Position numbers and translations under genes: made by a program. Of a stretch of DNA of 48,891 nt, positions 33,270 to 42,360 are shown one piece after another. The DNA comes from CBDUQI01 sp965369325 (GTDB taxonomy: Bacteria > Pseudomonadota > Gammaproteobacteria > Steroidobacterales > JBCBZW01): assembly GCA_965369325.1 (NCBI GenBank), contig CBDUQI010000014.1, forward strand, positions 1 to 48,891, written 5' to 3'. The notes beneath the pieces are model-generated. The model had not been told where the DNA came from, searched no databases, and was given only the letters and a program-made list of their open reading frames with translations. Within the stretch, counting starts at the first letter, position 1. Each line of letters begins with the position of its first letter.

Positions 33270-34391
33270 CTATGGGTCGACCTGTACTTTCACCTGCGTC
33301 TGCACCACTACCTGTAAATCGGTGCTGTCGCTCACGCGCAGAGTAATAGTGTGCTGGCCAGGCGTGTCGAACGAGGCCGCTACCACAGGTCCGTTAGATT
33401 CAAACTGCCCGTCACCGTCCAGATCCCATTGCCACAGGCGGATGGACTTGCCCGGCTCACGGTGCACCGAGGCGCTACCGTCAAAGGTTACCGGCAGATT
33501 TACTCGCGTGGTCTGCGGCACCGCACTTGCATGCGCGGTAAAGGGTAGCTGGCGTCCTAGCTCCTGTGCACGCTGCGCCATGACGCCCTTGAACGCCTCA
33601 CGCACGGCCTCGTGCTCTGGGGAGGTGCCGCGCAGTTGCGTAAGATCCCAGGCCGAGCCGCCCGTGCTCAGGGCCAAATCCACATAGTCGCGTACGATCT
33701 TCTTGCGCACGGTATCGCCTGCAAATGGCTCGGCGCCCTGGCAAACACTCACATTGCCGGCCTCGTCGACATGCCAACCGCTGCCATCGCCGGCCATGCC
33801 AATCGCTGCCTGCTTGTCCGCGCAGCGGAAGCGTACGCCAACCATCACATCCACCTTGATATTGTTCAGCCCCAACTGCTCGCTGAGGCGCTCATAGTTA
33901 AGGGACTGATCCGCAGCATCGCGGTCCTCGTCGGTAAAAATCAGCAGGTGTACCGGAATTTGCGGTGTGCCCTGGTACTCGTTCAGCACGTACTTCATTG
34001 CGGCATAACCGTCTTCGATACCGCCGCCACCGCGCAAACGCGTGATCGCCTCCACCAGCGAGTCGATACTCCCGGTTACGCCATCGTCCAGGACGATCGC
34101 GGTTGGCCGGTCCAGGAACGTGACCAGCCCGTAGCGGCCGGCGCGCGAGCCCTGCCGCTGCAATTCCTGGTCTATCCCACTCAAAATGTTAGCGAGCCAT
34201 TCAAAACCGTTCTGGTTGGACTGACGTTCGCGCGCGAGCATGGAGCCAGAGGTATCAATAATGGCCACGGTGGGCACTTGCGCCGGAATAACCACTGGCC
34301 CGTCCTGCGCATGTACGCCGGACGGTAGCGCCGTCACCGCCACAAAAATCATGGCCGCGGTGCGGAATCCTGAGCTCAACTGTTGTTGCAT
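33270..34391 (-). CDS. Exported von Willebrand factor A plus PKD-domain protein
   Basis: The 373-aa protein has a signal peptide (about 5-28, ending GVHA). A vWA domain follows with an intact MIDAS: DTSGS at 46-50, a later Thr in LVTFLDRP and an Asp in IFTDED. A C-terminal PKD domain (about 275-371) has PVTFDGSASVHREPG, WQWDLDGDGQFE and FDTPGQHTITLRV. Metal-dependent protein binding at the cell surface or periplasm is the usual role. The ATG at 34391 is preferred to 34397 because AAGGAT lies 8 nt before it but only 2 nt before the first ATG. It follows the DegP-like protease gene by 50 bp and may share its transcript. Confidence 0.88.
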   Translation of the reverse strand: MQQQLSSGFRTAAMIFVAVTALPSGVHAQDGPVVIPAQVPTVAIIDTSGSMLARERQSNQNGFEWLANILSGIDQELQRQGSRAGRYGLVTFLDRPTAIVLDDGVTGSIDSLVEAITRLRGGGGIEDGYAAMKYVLNEYQGTPQIPVHLLIFTDEDRDAADQSLNYERLSEQLGLNNIKVDVMVGVRFRCADKQAAIGMAGDGSGWHVDEAGNVSVCQGAEPFAGDTVRKKIVRDYVDLALSTGGSAWDLTQLRGTSPEHEAVREAFKGVMAQRAQELGRQLPFTAHASAVPQTTRVNLPVTFDGSASVHREPGKSIRLWQWDLDGDGQFESNGPVVAASFDTPGQHTITLRVSDSTDLQVVVQTQVKVQVDP

Positions 34392-34441
34392 GCACATATC
34401 CTTATCCCCTGTGTATCAACCACTTGGACCGGGCGCGGATA

Positions 34442-35512
34442 TTACAGTTCCGGTTTCGGTCGCGGCTCGTGGGTGGGCACGCCAAGCACTGTGTCAAAAG
34501 CATACCGCAACAACCACGCCTTGCGCGCGGGGGTTTCCTCGCGGGCGGACCGAGTCACCGCATCAGCCAGCACATCGCTGGCAGCGGCACACCGATCAGC
34601 CAGTAAATACAATGCCTTATAGGTGGCGCCTTCGTAGATCTTGTAGCAGGCCAGTGCCTGATCCTGATTGTAGATGGGCGCGCCGACCACAATGGCCTCT
34701 TTAATCACGCGGTCGGTGGTCGCAATGTCATCGATAGCGCATTCGGACAACATACGACGCCTTTGCACCTGCGCTTGCGCCATCCGCTCCCGCGTTTGCT
34801 CGCTTAATTGCGACAACACGACCAGTGGCGCGTCCCGGTCCATCTGCGGCAGCATCGCCCTCAGTACCTTGGCGGGCGCGGCAAAGTGACGGTCCGAGGC
34901 GACCGCGCCGCCATAAATGGTTACCCCCAGCACCTTGCCAGTCGCCTCCAGCAGCGGCCCGCCGCTGGCCAGCACGCTGATCTGATTGCTGATCTCAAGC
35001 AGCAGCTGATCACCTTCGTGGTCGCGGGCGCCGCTGACGATACCGGTAATGACGGCATTACCCCTGCCACCGGGGGCCCCACCCACAGCATGCACCGCGA
35101 TGCCGACGCGGGCGGACCCGGCTGCACTCAAACTCAGCGGCTTCAAATCCAGTCCCTGGATGTCCAGCACGGCAAGATCCCACGGTTGATCGACCCGCAA
35201 CACCGACCTGGCGTACATCAGCTCACCATCGGAGGTGGACATCTCCACGACATTGGCGTTGGCTACGACATGCAGGTTGGTGACCAGCAGACCACCGCCG
35301 ATGGCAAATCCGCTGCCCTTGCGCAGCAACGCACCGCTCACGTCATACACGGTGAGGGTGACCACGCTGTCGGTCGCCTCCTCGACTGGCAGGGGCAGCG
35401 TCGACTGTGCAAGCGCGCAAACGCTGCCGAGCATGGCACTCAGCGCGATCGCGGCCAACCGGCCACGGTGTGGGTGCGCACTATGGCTTATTAGAGGCTG
35501 CTCGTCGGGCAC
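34442..35512 (-). CDS. Exported trypsin-like (S1C, DegP-type) serine protease without PDZ domain
   Basis: The 356-aa protein has a signal peptide (about 17-36, ending CALA) and a chymotrypsin fold with triad His81 (TNLHVV), Asp112 (WDLAVL) and Ser183 (ASGGPL). The usual GNSGGP loop is LASGGP, so the residues just before the serine differ and the oxyanion loop may be shaped differently. Instead of PDZ domains, the last 130 residues are helical with several Cys and Arg-rich segments. The start is GTG at 35512 with an AAGGAT-like site upstream. It is followed by the vWA-PKD gene, suggesting a periplasmic pair. Confidence 0.85.
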   Translation of the reverse strand: MPDEQPLISHSAHPHRGRLAAIALSAMLGSVCALAQSTLPLPVEEATDSVVTLTVYDVSGALLRKGSGFAIGGGLLVTNLHVVANANVVEMSTSDGELMYARSVLRVDQPWDLAVLDIQGLDLKPLSLSAAGSARVGIAVHAVGGAPGGRGNAVITGIVSGARDHEGDQLLLEISNQISVLASGGPLLEATGKVLGVTIYGGAVASDRHFAAPAKVLRAMLPQMDRDAPLVVLSQLSEQTRERMAQAQVQRRRMLSECAIDDIATTDRVIKEAIVVGAPIYNQDQALACYKIYEGATYKALYLLADRCAAASDVLADAVTRSAREETPARKAWLLRYAFDTVLGVPTHEPRPKPEL

Positions 35513-35586
35513 TGTTGGTTGATCCTTGGATTCGCTTTAGGGCGGGAGGTTCGCCGATGATGGCCATGATGCCGCGATAACTCGCG

Positions 35587-36366
35587 TCACAAAAACGCGG
35601 TGGAGTCACGAAACTCATCGCCCAGACTACGGTATCTAAACATCACGACCAGCAAACTCAAATAAAACACTGCGAGAGCGCCGATTACCAGCGGTCCGGA
35701 GACGGGCCCGATGGAGGAGTTTTCCACCGCGGTGGTCACCGCATGCTCAAACGACAGCGCACTCATCACATAGGTAACCACGGTCAAGGTGATCTTCAGC
35801 AACCACGCGACCAGCAGGATAAAGAAAATCCAGATGTAGTTGCGCCACAAACGCCGTGCCATCGCCTGCAGGAAGCCGACATAAAACCGAGGCGCTGTCA
35901 GATCCTGTCGCAAGGCCACCACCCACGGCTGCTCCGTGCCCGGCTCTCGCCCGCCGAATAACGGGCCGTAATAGTTGCGCTCGATCGTGCGCACGCGGCG
36001 GCGATAGATGTCATAGAAGCGGTAGCGGCGCGCCTCGATTCCAAGCAGCAGCAACACCAGTAACATGGCCAGAATAATCACCCCGTGATGCGCCGACGGT
36101 GCAGATAGGGAGATCGAAAGCATGGCCGCCGCGCCACCGACCGCCCAGTTAGTGGTGCGGTCGAGGCGGTCGCGCCAACTGGCCATACGAGCCAGCTCAC
36201 CGCGGTAGAAATGCGAAATCGCGGTAACAAATTCATTTGGCGCCACGGGAAACAGCGCATCTGCGCCAACGGCCATCGCCGCGGGTGCCGCCTCAGCCCC
36301 AATGGGGTGGGTGGCGGGCTCGTCAACCATTGGCGCCCCGGCGGGTGTGCGGGCCGGATGATCCAT
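35587..36366 (-). CDS. DUF2270 integral membrane protein
   Basis: The 259-aa protein matches DUF2270. A conserved NEFVTAISHFYRGELARM segment starts the domain, four membrane helices follow (about 75-90, 93-111, 165-190 and 222-245), and the cytoplasmic loop after the second carries RRYRFYDIYRRRVR. The first 45 residues are Pro/Ala-rich and poorly conserved. The function of the family is unknown. The ATG at 36366 is preferred to 36405 because GGAGG lies 8 nt upstream. It precedes the DegP-like protease gene by about 75 bp on the same strand. Confidence 0.88.
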   Translation of the reverse strand: MDHPARTPAGAPMVDEPATHPIGAEAAPAAMAVGADALFPVAPNEFVTAISHFYRGELARMASWRDRLDRTTNWAVGGAAAMLSISLSAPSAHHGVIILAMLLVLLLLGIEARRYRFYDIYRRRVRTIERNYYGPLFGGREPGTEQPWVVALRQDLTAPRFYVGFLQAMARRLWRNYIWIFFILLVAWLLKITLTVVTYVMSALSFEHAVTTAVENSSIGPVSGPLVIGALAVFYLSLLVVMFRYRSLGDEFRDSTAFL

Positions 36367-36449
36367 GTGGCGAGCCTCCTGATGCGGGCCGATGCCCTTG
36401 CCCACTTACTGTACTCGCAACGACAGACAGGCTAAACCCTGGCCCGCCA

Positions 36450-37325
36450 TCACGGCTGCAAATGTCGCGCCAGAAAACTGAGCGTTTTGCCCCAGGCATC
36501 CTGCGCTGCCTGCGCGTCGTAGCGGGTGCCTGAGGGGTTAGCGAAAGCATGATGCGCTCCAGGATACACATGGATGGACGCCTCACGCCCCAACCGCAGT
36601 AGCGTGGCCTCGAACTGCTCCACCGCGCTCACCGGAATCGACCGATCCTCGCCTGCAAACAGCCCCAGCACCGGGGTCTGTAATGCCAGCAGGCGCGATT
36701 CATCCTGCTCCGGGTGCCCGTAGAACATCACCGCCGCATCCAGAGCACCACCTAGCGTTAGCGCCGCCTCCAGCGACATGCCGCCACCGAAGCACCAGCC
36801 CAGCGTGCCCACACGAGGCGCCTGTGCATGCTCACGCAAAAACCGGTGGGCAGCCACCAAATTCGCCCGCAGACCCGGCTTATCGGCCATGGCGGCACGC
36901 ATCAAGGCACGCGCACCATCCGCATCCTCACCCACGCCGCCGCCATAAAGGTCGACCGCCAACGCCACATAACCCTCACTGGCCAGTTGGCGGGTCATCT
37001 GGCGAATGTTGTCATTCAACCCCCACCACTCGTGAATAACAATCACGCCCGGGCGTGGCTCCTCGGCATCGGCCGGCCAGGCGATAAAGCCCTTTGCAGA
37101 CAGTCCACTGACCGCGCCGTAGTCCACCTCCTGCTCAAAGGTTTCACCCTCAGCGCTCGGCAGATCGCCGGCCAGCGCCGGTTGCGGGCGATCCCCTTTG
37201 TGTTCGGCGGCTACCGCCTCGGCGTGTGCGGCGCTATCTGAGGCAGACGGGGTGCTAGCGCAACTGATCAGCAGAAGCGCCACAGGTAGCACTACAGCCA
37301 GTGCCAAAGCTCGGTTTGTATTCAT
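36450..37325 (-). CDS. Dienelactone hydrolase family lipoprotein
   Basis: The 291-aa protein has a lipobox ending at Cys22 (LLLISC), so it is probably a membrane-attached lipoprotein, unlike cytoplasmic dienelactone hydrolases. The catalytic set is complete: nucleophile Cys178 in GWCFGGG, Asp227 in GEDRS, His258 in GAHHAF, and Glu99 in the HEWWG segment that gates the cysteine. The ATG at 37325 is chosen over 37361 because the lipoprotein signal starts there (MNTNRALAL). The true substrate is unknown; exported relatives may hydrolyse ester or lactone groups in the envelope. Confidence 0.9.
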   Translation of the reverse strand: MNTNRALALAVVLPVALLLISCASTPSASDSAAHAEAVAAEHKGDRPQPALAGDLPSAEGETFEQEVDYGAVSGLSAKGFIAWPADAEEPRPGVIVIHEWWGLNDNIRQMTRQLASEGYVALAVDLYGGGVGEDADGARALMRAAMADKPGLRANLVAAHRFLREHAQAPRVGTLGWCFGGGMSLEAALTLGGALDAAVMFYGHPEQDESRLLALQTPVLGLFAGEDRSIPVSAVEQFEATLLRLGREASIHVYPGAHHAFANPSGTRYDAQAAQDAWGKTLSFLARHLQP

Positions 37326-37412
37326 GTTTGTGAGGCTAGCCGCTGGCCTTAAATCGGTCAACCGTCATCGCCCGGCTGCACAACATTGCCCACAGCGCAG
37401 CATGTGCCTACC

Positions 37413-38423
37413 ATGCCTGCCACTATGCCTCACACCAACACGCCCAAAATCCAGCTGCTGGGGCCCCAGGCGCCGCAACCCAATCTGGCCAATGCGCTCG
37501 CGCGCCTAAGCACGGAGCGCCCCCTTTGCGCGATTACCGCCGGCTGGCAGGAGCGTGAGGGTGAGCTGGATGATCTCAGTGCCCATGTGCACCGACCGGT
37601 GGTCGATCTTGCGCTGTACGAACGCACCGAGCAGGTGTTCGCCGCTGATCCAGCCTTATTCGAAGCTCACCGTAGCCGCCAGAACGCGCTGCAGGAGATG
37701 CAACGCCTGTACCGTACCCGCCTGGGGTTTGCGCTGGAGGCAGCCAAACAAATGCTGCAACAGCACGGAGACAAACGCCTGCTGGAGCGGGAGCGACGCA
37801 GCGCCATCAATGCACTGCGCACGCTGGATCGCCATCACTTGCGGCGAATAAGCCACGAGCATGCGGCGTTTGCGCAAAGCTGGTCGGCGGCCTCGCGGCC
37901 CGCATTGGCTAAAGCGCGTGATGCGCTAGCGCAGCAGATCCTGGCTAGTGGTGCGGTGCTGATCGCTGGCGGCCACGTCAGCGTGCTGATCAACCGGATG
38001 CGCCTGATGGGATTAGCGGACGTGCTTGCTCAGCGACCGCTGATCGCCTGGTCAGCCGGCGCCATGAGCATAAGCGAACGGATTGTCCTGTTTCACGACA
38101 GCCCGCCACAGGGCCCGGGCGACGCCGAGGTAATCGATCAGGGGCTCGGGCTGGTGCGCGGCGTGGTGGCCCTACCGCACGCCACCGCGCGGCTACGGCT
38201 GAGTGATCGCACCCGAGTCTCCCTGTTCGCTCGCCGCTTTGCCCCCGGCGCCTGTATCACGCTGGACAGCGGCGCCTGCTTGGCAGGCGACGGCGAGCGC
38301 TGGTCAGAGGTTATTGGCACTCGCCAGCTTACCGGCCGGGGTGCGCTCAGCGATCGCATTCACAATGGGCCCGACGCGGACGCCGATGCCGATCTCGATG
38401 GCACCGCTGGCGCGGCGCAATGA
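37413..38423 (+). CDS. S51-like peptidase / type 1 glutamine amidotransferase-like protein
   Basis: The 336-aa protein has a GAT1-like fold C-terminal half with the nucleophile-elbow serine of dipeptidase E and cyanophycinase at about residue 214 (WSAGAM), after the AVLIAGGHVSVLINRM segment. The N-terminal half is helical and Arg/Gln-rich, not known to me. Serine rather than cysteine at the elbow argues for S51 peptidase chemistry, not amidotransfer. The start is uncertain: TTG at 37386, ATG at 37413 and ATG at 37425 are in frame, none with a good ribosome site. It is the first gene of the five-gene operon and overlaps the esterase by 4 bp. Confidence 0.75.
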   Translation: MPATMPHTNTPKIQLLGPQAPQPNLANALARLSTERPLCAITAGWQEREGELDDLSAHVHRPVVDLALYERTEQVFAADPALFEAHRSRQNALQEMQRLYRTRLGFALEAAKQMLQQHGDKRLLERERRSAINALRTLDRHHLRRISHEHAAFAQSWSAASRPALAKARDALAQQILASGAVLIAGGHVSVLINRMRLMGLADVLAQRPLIAWSAGAMSISERIVLFHDSPPQGPGDAEVIDQGLGLVRGVVALPHATARLRLSDRTRVSLFARRFAPGACITLDSGACLAGDGERWSEVIGTRQLTGRGALSDRIHNGPDADADADLDGTAGAAQ

Positions 38424-39586
38424 ACGCCGCCGCCGCCCAGGGCAGTGCACTGCCTAAACCGTTAACGGCCCTGATCGCAAATGGCGCCCCGAGCGCGGCC
38501 CGTATCGAGCGTTTTTTGTCCAAACACACCTTTCCAATGGTCGACCCGCAGGGGGTCACCTTTGTCTATCGCGGCGAGGCCGATGCCGTCACGCTGCGTC
38601 TGTGGGTATTTGGGCTGCCGACCGCGCAGTCACTTACGCGGGTGGGCGATGGCCCGTTGTGGTATCTGCGTATCGAGTTACCGGCTCGCTCGCGTATCGA
38701 GTACAAATTTGAAGTGCAGGGTGGGCCCGATGCCGGCTGGATACGGGATCCCCTGAACCCGGTTACCGCAACCGACCCGTTCGGCGCCAACTCGGTGTGT
38801 CAAGCACATGGCTATCGTGCACCTGACTGGACCCGACCGCAAAGCGGCGCACGCGCCGGCTCATTGCGTACCGTCAGCGTGCCTAGCGCGGCGTTTGGCG
38901 GCCACCGCGAAATGCAGATTTATCTGCCGGCGCGGTACCGCAAGCGCCGTCGCTACCCCCTGCTTATCGCGCACGATGGCTACGACTTTCTACGCTACGC
39001 CGACCTCAAAGTGGTGCTGGACAACCTGATTGAGCGAATGGAGATTGCCCCGATGATCGTCGCGCTCACCCAGTCGCCCGATCGTTTGCGTGAGTACCCG
39101 GGCGATCCGCGTCACGCGCAGTTTCTAAGCGAAGATCTGCTGCCCTGGCTGAACCGGCGACTGCCGCTTGACGACAGGCCACAGGCGCGCACATTAATGG
39201 GTGCCAGCTTTGGCGGGGTGGCCTCGCTGTACACTGCCTGGCGCTATCCAGGGGTGTTCGGCAACCTGTTGCTGCAGTCCGGCTCGTTCGCCTTCAGCGA
39301 GGTTGGGCCACACACGCGCGGCGCGGCCTTCGATCCGGTGGTAGGCTTTATGAACCAGTTTAGACGCAAACCGGGGGATTTGTGCGAGCGCATGTACATT
39401 AGCTGCGGCATCTACGAATCGCTGATTCACGAGAACCGTGCGCTGGTGGCCTTGATGCAGGACGCAAAAATCGACATCCGGTACCGCGAGGTGCGCGACG
39501 GGCATAACTGGGATAACTGGCGGGATCGTCTTCAGGACGCCCTTAGCTGGCTGCATCCTGGCGAGTTGTGGATGATCTACGAGTAA
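38420..39586 (+). CDS. Esterase with N-terminal CBM48-like early-set domain
   Basis: The 388-aa protein has an N-terminal Ig-like early-set (CBM48-type) domain (about 35-135; WYLRIELPARSRIEYKFEV strand pattern) as in glycogen branching enzymes and Fes-like esterases. An esterase-D-type alpha/beta hydrolase domain follows (about 150-385) with Ser263 in GASFGG, an acid in the C-terminal half and His362 in RDGHNW. This is the architecture of enterochelin-esterase-like enzymes. Next to a glycogen-synthase-like gene, the CBM48 domain may bind a glucan. The start overlaps the upstream gene's stop (ATGA). No signal peptide is visible. Confidence 0.88.
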   Translation: MNAAAAQGSALPKPLTALIANGAPSAARIERFLSKHTFPMVDPQGVTFVYRGEADAVTLRLWVFGLPTAQSLTRVGDGPLWYLRIELPARSRIEYKFEVQGGPDAGWIRDPLNPVTATDPFGANSVCQAHGYRAPDWTRPQSGARAGSLRTVSVPSAAFGGHREMQIYLPARYRKRRRYPLLIAHDGYDFLRYADLKVVLDNLIERMEIAPMIVALTQSPDRLREYPGDPRHAQFLSEDLLPWLNRRLPLDDRPQARTLMGASFGGVASLYTAWRYPGVFGNLLLQSGSFAFSEVGPHTRGAAFDPVVGFMNQFRRKPGDLCERMYISCGIYESLIHENRALVALMQDAKIDIRYREVRDGHNWDNWRDRLQDALSWLHPGELWMIYE

Positions 39587-39624
39587 GCAGGCGCACGCCG
39601 TGCCAACACAAGGAGACCGACGCT

Positions 39625-40860
39625 TTGGGTGACGTGACACGACACATTGGACTCTCTCTGGGGGCGGATATTTGCTGGCCTGTGTGCTACGAGGCTTTGC
39701 TGGACAATCTACAACTGCAGATTCCCTGGGAAGGCGACACACTGCGCTTTGAGGCCGAGCGGGTCACCATCGAGCCGTTTGATCTCAGCCAGCCATGCAA
39801 GTACGACGTGGTGATCGACCGGCTGACGCACTGGTATCACACCTCGCGCGAGTGGATTAAGAAGAGCGTTATCCTGGACGACCTGTACGTCTACAACAAT
39901 CCCTGGTCGCTGCAATCGATGGAGAAGCAGACCACCTACTGCGCCATGATGCGCCTTGGGCTGCCGATTCCTGCCACCTGGATGTTGCCCGCCAAAGAGT
40001 ACGAACCCAGTGCGGATCTGCAAGCAACGCTGGATCAGTACGCCAAGCTGTTCGATCTGGGTGAGGTAGGCGAGAAAGTCGGCTACCCGATGTTTATGAA
40101 GCCCTACCACGGCGGCGGCTGGGTGGGGGTCTCCAAGATCGACAACCAAGCGCAACTGCGCGAAGCGTACGACAATAGCGGCACCACCGTAATGAACGTG
40201 CAAAAAGCCGTGCTACCGCACGACTACTACGTGCGTGCCGTGGGCCTTGGCCCACAGGTGCGGCTGGTGAACTATGACGCCGGCGCGCCACTGCACGATC
40301 GCTACCGCATGGACACCGATTTTGTCAGCCAGCAGGACGCGCAGTTGCTCACCGATATGACCCTTACCATCAATAGCTTCTTCGGTTGGGACTTCAACTC
40401 CTGCGAGGCCTTGCGTCAAAGCGGCATCTGGCATCCGATTGATTTCGCTAACGCCTGCCCCGACTCGCAGGTCACCTCACTGCACTATCACTTTCCCTGG
40501 CTGATTAAAGCCAACCTGCGCTGGTCGATATTCTGCGCAGCCACCCGCAAGGCTTATCAGCATAATCTGGACTTTGCGCCGTACTACGAAATTGCCGAGC
40601 AGGATCTGCCGTATCGGGATCGGCTGAGCGCCTACGCGGACATCGCGCACGCGCGCTACGAGACCGATCGTTTCGAGGAATTCTGCCAGCAGCATCTAAG
40701 CCATCTGGATGAGGCTGCGTGGGAGTTTTTCGGCTCCGATACCGCGCGCGACGCAGTCAATCGCAAAGTACGCTCGCTGTATCCCGAACATGAGGTTGAT
40801 ACGTTTACCGAATTGTTCTGGAGCCGCATCCAGCAGTGGCGTGAGCAGGAAAATGGTTGA
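39625..40860 (+). CDS. ATP-grasp family protein, unknown substrate (first of two)
   Basis: The 411-aa protein shows ATP-grasp features in the middle: a MEKQTTYCAMMRLGLPIPATW entry segment, the ATP-binding lysine in MFMKPYHGGGWVG and an acidic metal region near NSFFGWDFNSCEAL. The last 130 residues are a helical extension not seen in typical biotin-carboxylase-type members. ATP-grasp enzymes ligate a carboxylate to an amine or thiol via acyl phosphate. The start is taken as TTG at 39625, nine nt after a clear AAGGAG; the frame's first ATG at 39568 lies inside the upstream gene. GTG at 39634 is also possible. It sits immediately before glgA. Confidence 0.78.
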   Translation: MGDVTRHIGLSLGADICWPVCYEALLDNLQLQIPWEGDTLRFEAERVTIEPFDLSQPCKYDVVIDRLTHWYHTSREWIKKSVILDDLYVYNNPWSLQSMEKQTTYCAMMRLGLPIPATWMLPAKEYEPSADLQATLDQYAKLFDLGEVGEKVGYPMFMKPYHGGGWVGVSKIDNQAQLREAYDNSGTTVMNVQKAVLPHDYYVRAVGLGPQVRLVNYDAGAPLHDRYRMDTDFVSQQDAQLLTDMTLTINSFFGWDFNSCEALRQSGIWHPIDFANACPDSQVTSLHYHFPWLIKANLRWSIFCAATRKAYQHNLDFAPYYEIAEQDLPYRDRLSAYADIAHARYETDRFEEFCQQHLSHLDEAAWEFFGSDTARDAVNRKVRSLYPEHEVDTFTELFWSRIQQWREQENG

Positions 40861-40878
40861 TCGGCCAGCCTGCACACA

Positions 40879-42360
40879 ATGTCGATGAAAAACCAACCCA
40901 GCATTTGTTTTATCTCGGCCGAGGTGACGCCGTTTGCCAAAGCCGGTGGGCTGGGTGATGTCGCGGCCGCGTTACCGCGCTACCTGCACGACGAAGCGGG
41001 CTGCGACATGCGCGTATTTCTACCGCTTTACGACAGTATCGACCGGAATCTTAGCGACTTTGTTGAGGTGGACTTCCTGCAGGATGTTCCGCTGCAGATC
41101 GGGCCGCATCAATACCACTTCTCAGTGCAAACGGCACGCTTGCCCAACAGCCAGCTGTGGTTACACTTTATCGACTGCCCGGCCGTGTTTCATCGCGGCA
41201 GCCTCTACACCAACGATGCGGATGAAATCATGCGTTTCGCTGTGCTGGCGCAGGGTGCGCTTGAGAGCTGCCAGCGCATGGGCTTTGCCGCCGACATCTT
41301 CCATTGCAACGACTGGCAGTCTGCACTGGTACCGCTGTTGCTCAAAACGCATTACGCATGGGATACCTTATTTGCGCATTCACGCACCATGCTCACAATT
41401 CACAACATCGGCTATCAGGGGGTGTTCCCCGGTAGCGTCGTGCACGACCTGGGGCTGCTGCAGTACACCCCGATGCTACACCAGGATGATCTGGCGGCCG
41501 GCATGATCAACTCGCTGAAGACGGGGCTGATGTACGCCGACGCCCTCACCACGGTAAGTCCCACCTACGCGCAGGAAGTGCAGCACACCGATCAGGGCGC
41601 GGGGTTGCAGAGCATTCTGTTGCAGCGGCGCGATGCCTTTGTCGGCATTCTAAACGGGGTGGACTACAACGAATGGTCTCCGCAACAAGACCCGTTCATC
41701 CCGCACGCCTACACCCATGATGACATGGCCGGCAAATACAAAAACCGCACTGCACTGCTGGAGCTGACCGGCTTGCAACAGGACGACGACGCGCCCATCT
41801 TCGGCATTGTCAGCCGCATGACGCATCAAAAGGGCCACGACTTATTGTTTGACGCGTTACCCGCGATGCTGGCCCACCGCAACTCGCGGCTGGTAGTGCT
41901 CGGCAGCGGCGAGAGGCAGTACACGGACTTTTTCCACACGCTGCAAAAGAGCTTCCCTGGGCGCGCTTACTTTCGCGAGGGATACGATAACGCGCTGGCG
42001 CATCTGATCGAAGCCGGCAGCGACTTCTTTGTAATGCCCTCGCGTTACGAACCCTGTGGGCTGAACCAGATGTACAGCCAGCTTTACGGCACGGTGCCGG
42101 TGGTGCGCAAGACCGGCGGCCTGGCTGATACTGTGCAGCAGTACAACACCGACACCGGCGAGGGCACCGGCGTGGTGTTCAACGATTTTGATCAGGCGGC
42201 GATTACCTGGGCGCTCAGCCGGGCGCTGGACCTGTTTGCTGACAAGGCCAGTTGGCAACGGATCGTTCAAAACGGCATGCAACAGGACTTCTCCTGGCCA
42301 CGGCGCGGCCAGCAATACCTTCAGTTGTACCAACATATGCTCGGACGGACCGGATCATGA
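40879..42360 (+). CDS. glgA: Glycogen synthase-like glycosyltransferase (GT5)
   Basis: The 493-aa protein aligns along its length with bacterial glycogen/starch synthase. It has an N-terminal SAEVTPFAKAGGLGDV with the ADP-glucose-contacting lysine (K21), the FHCNDWQSALVP segment, TIHNIGYQG, the TVSPTYAQE hinge and the C-terminal MPSRYEPCGLNQMYSQLYGTVPVVRKTGGLADTV donor-binding region. It transfers glucose from ADP-glucose to alpha-1,4-glucan. No glgB, glgC or glgP gene is in the window, and both flanking genes are ATP-grasp proteins, so the acceptor may not be ordinary glycogen. It overlaps the next gene by 4 bp. Confidence 0.93.
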   Translation: MSMKNQPSICFISAEVTPFAKAGGLGDVAAALPRYLHDEAGCDMRVFLPLYDSIDRNLSDFVEVDFLQDVPLQIGPHQYHFSVQTARLPNSQLWLHFIDCPAVFHRGSLYTNDADEIMRFAVLAQGALESCQRMGFAADIFHCNDWQSALVPLLLKTHYAWDTLFAHSRTMLTIHNIGYQGVFPGSVVHDLGLLQYTPMLHQDDLAAGMINSLKTGLMYADALTTVSPTYAQEVQHTDQGAGLQSILLQRRDAFVGILNGVDYNEWSPQQDPFIPHAYTHDDMAGKYKNRTALLELTGLQQDDDAPIFGIVSRMTHQKGHDLLFDALPAMLAHRNSRLVVLGSGERQYTDFFHTLQKSFPGRAYFREGYDNALAHLIEAGSDFFVMPSRYEPCGLNQMYSQLYGTVPVVRKTGGLADTVQQYNTDTGEGTGVVFNDFDQAAITWALSRALDLFADKASWQRIVQNGMQQDFSWPRRGQQYLQLYQHMLGRTGS

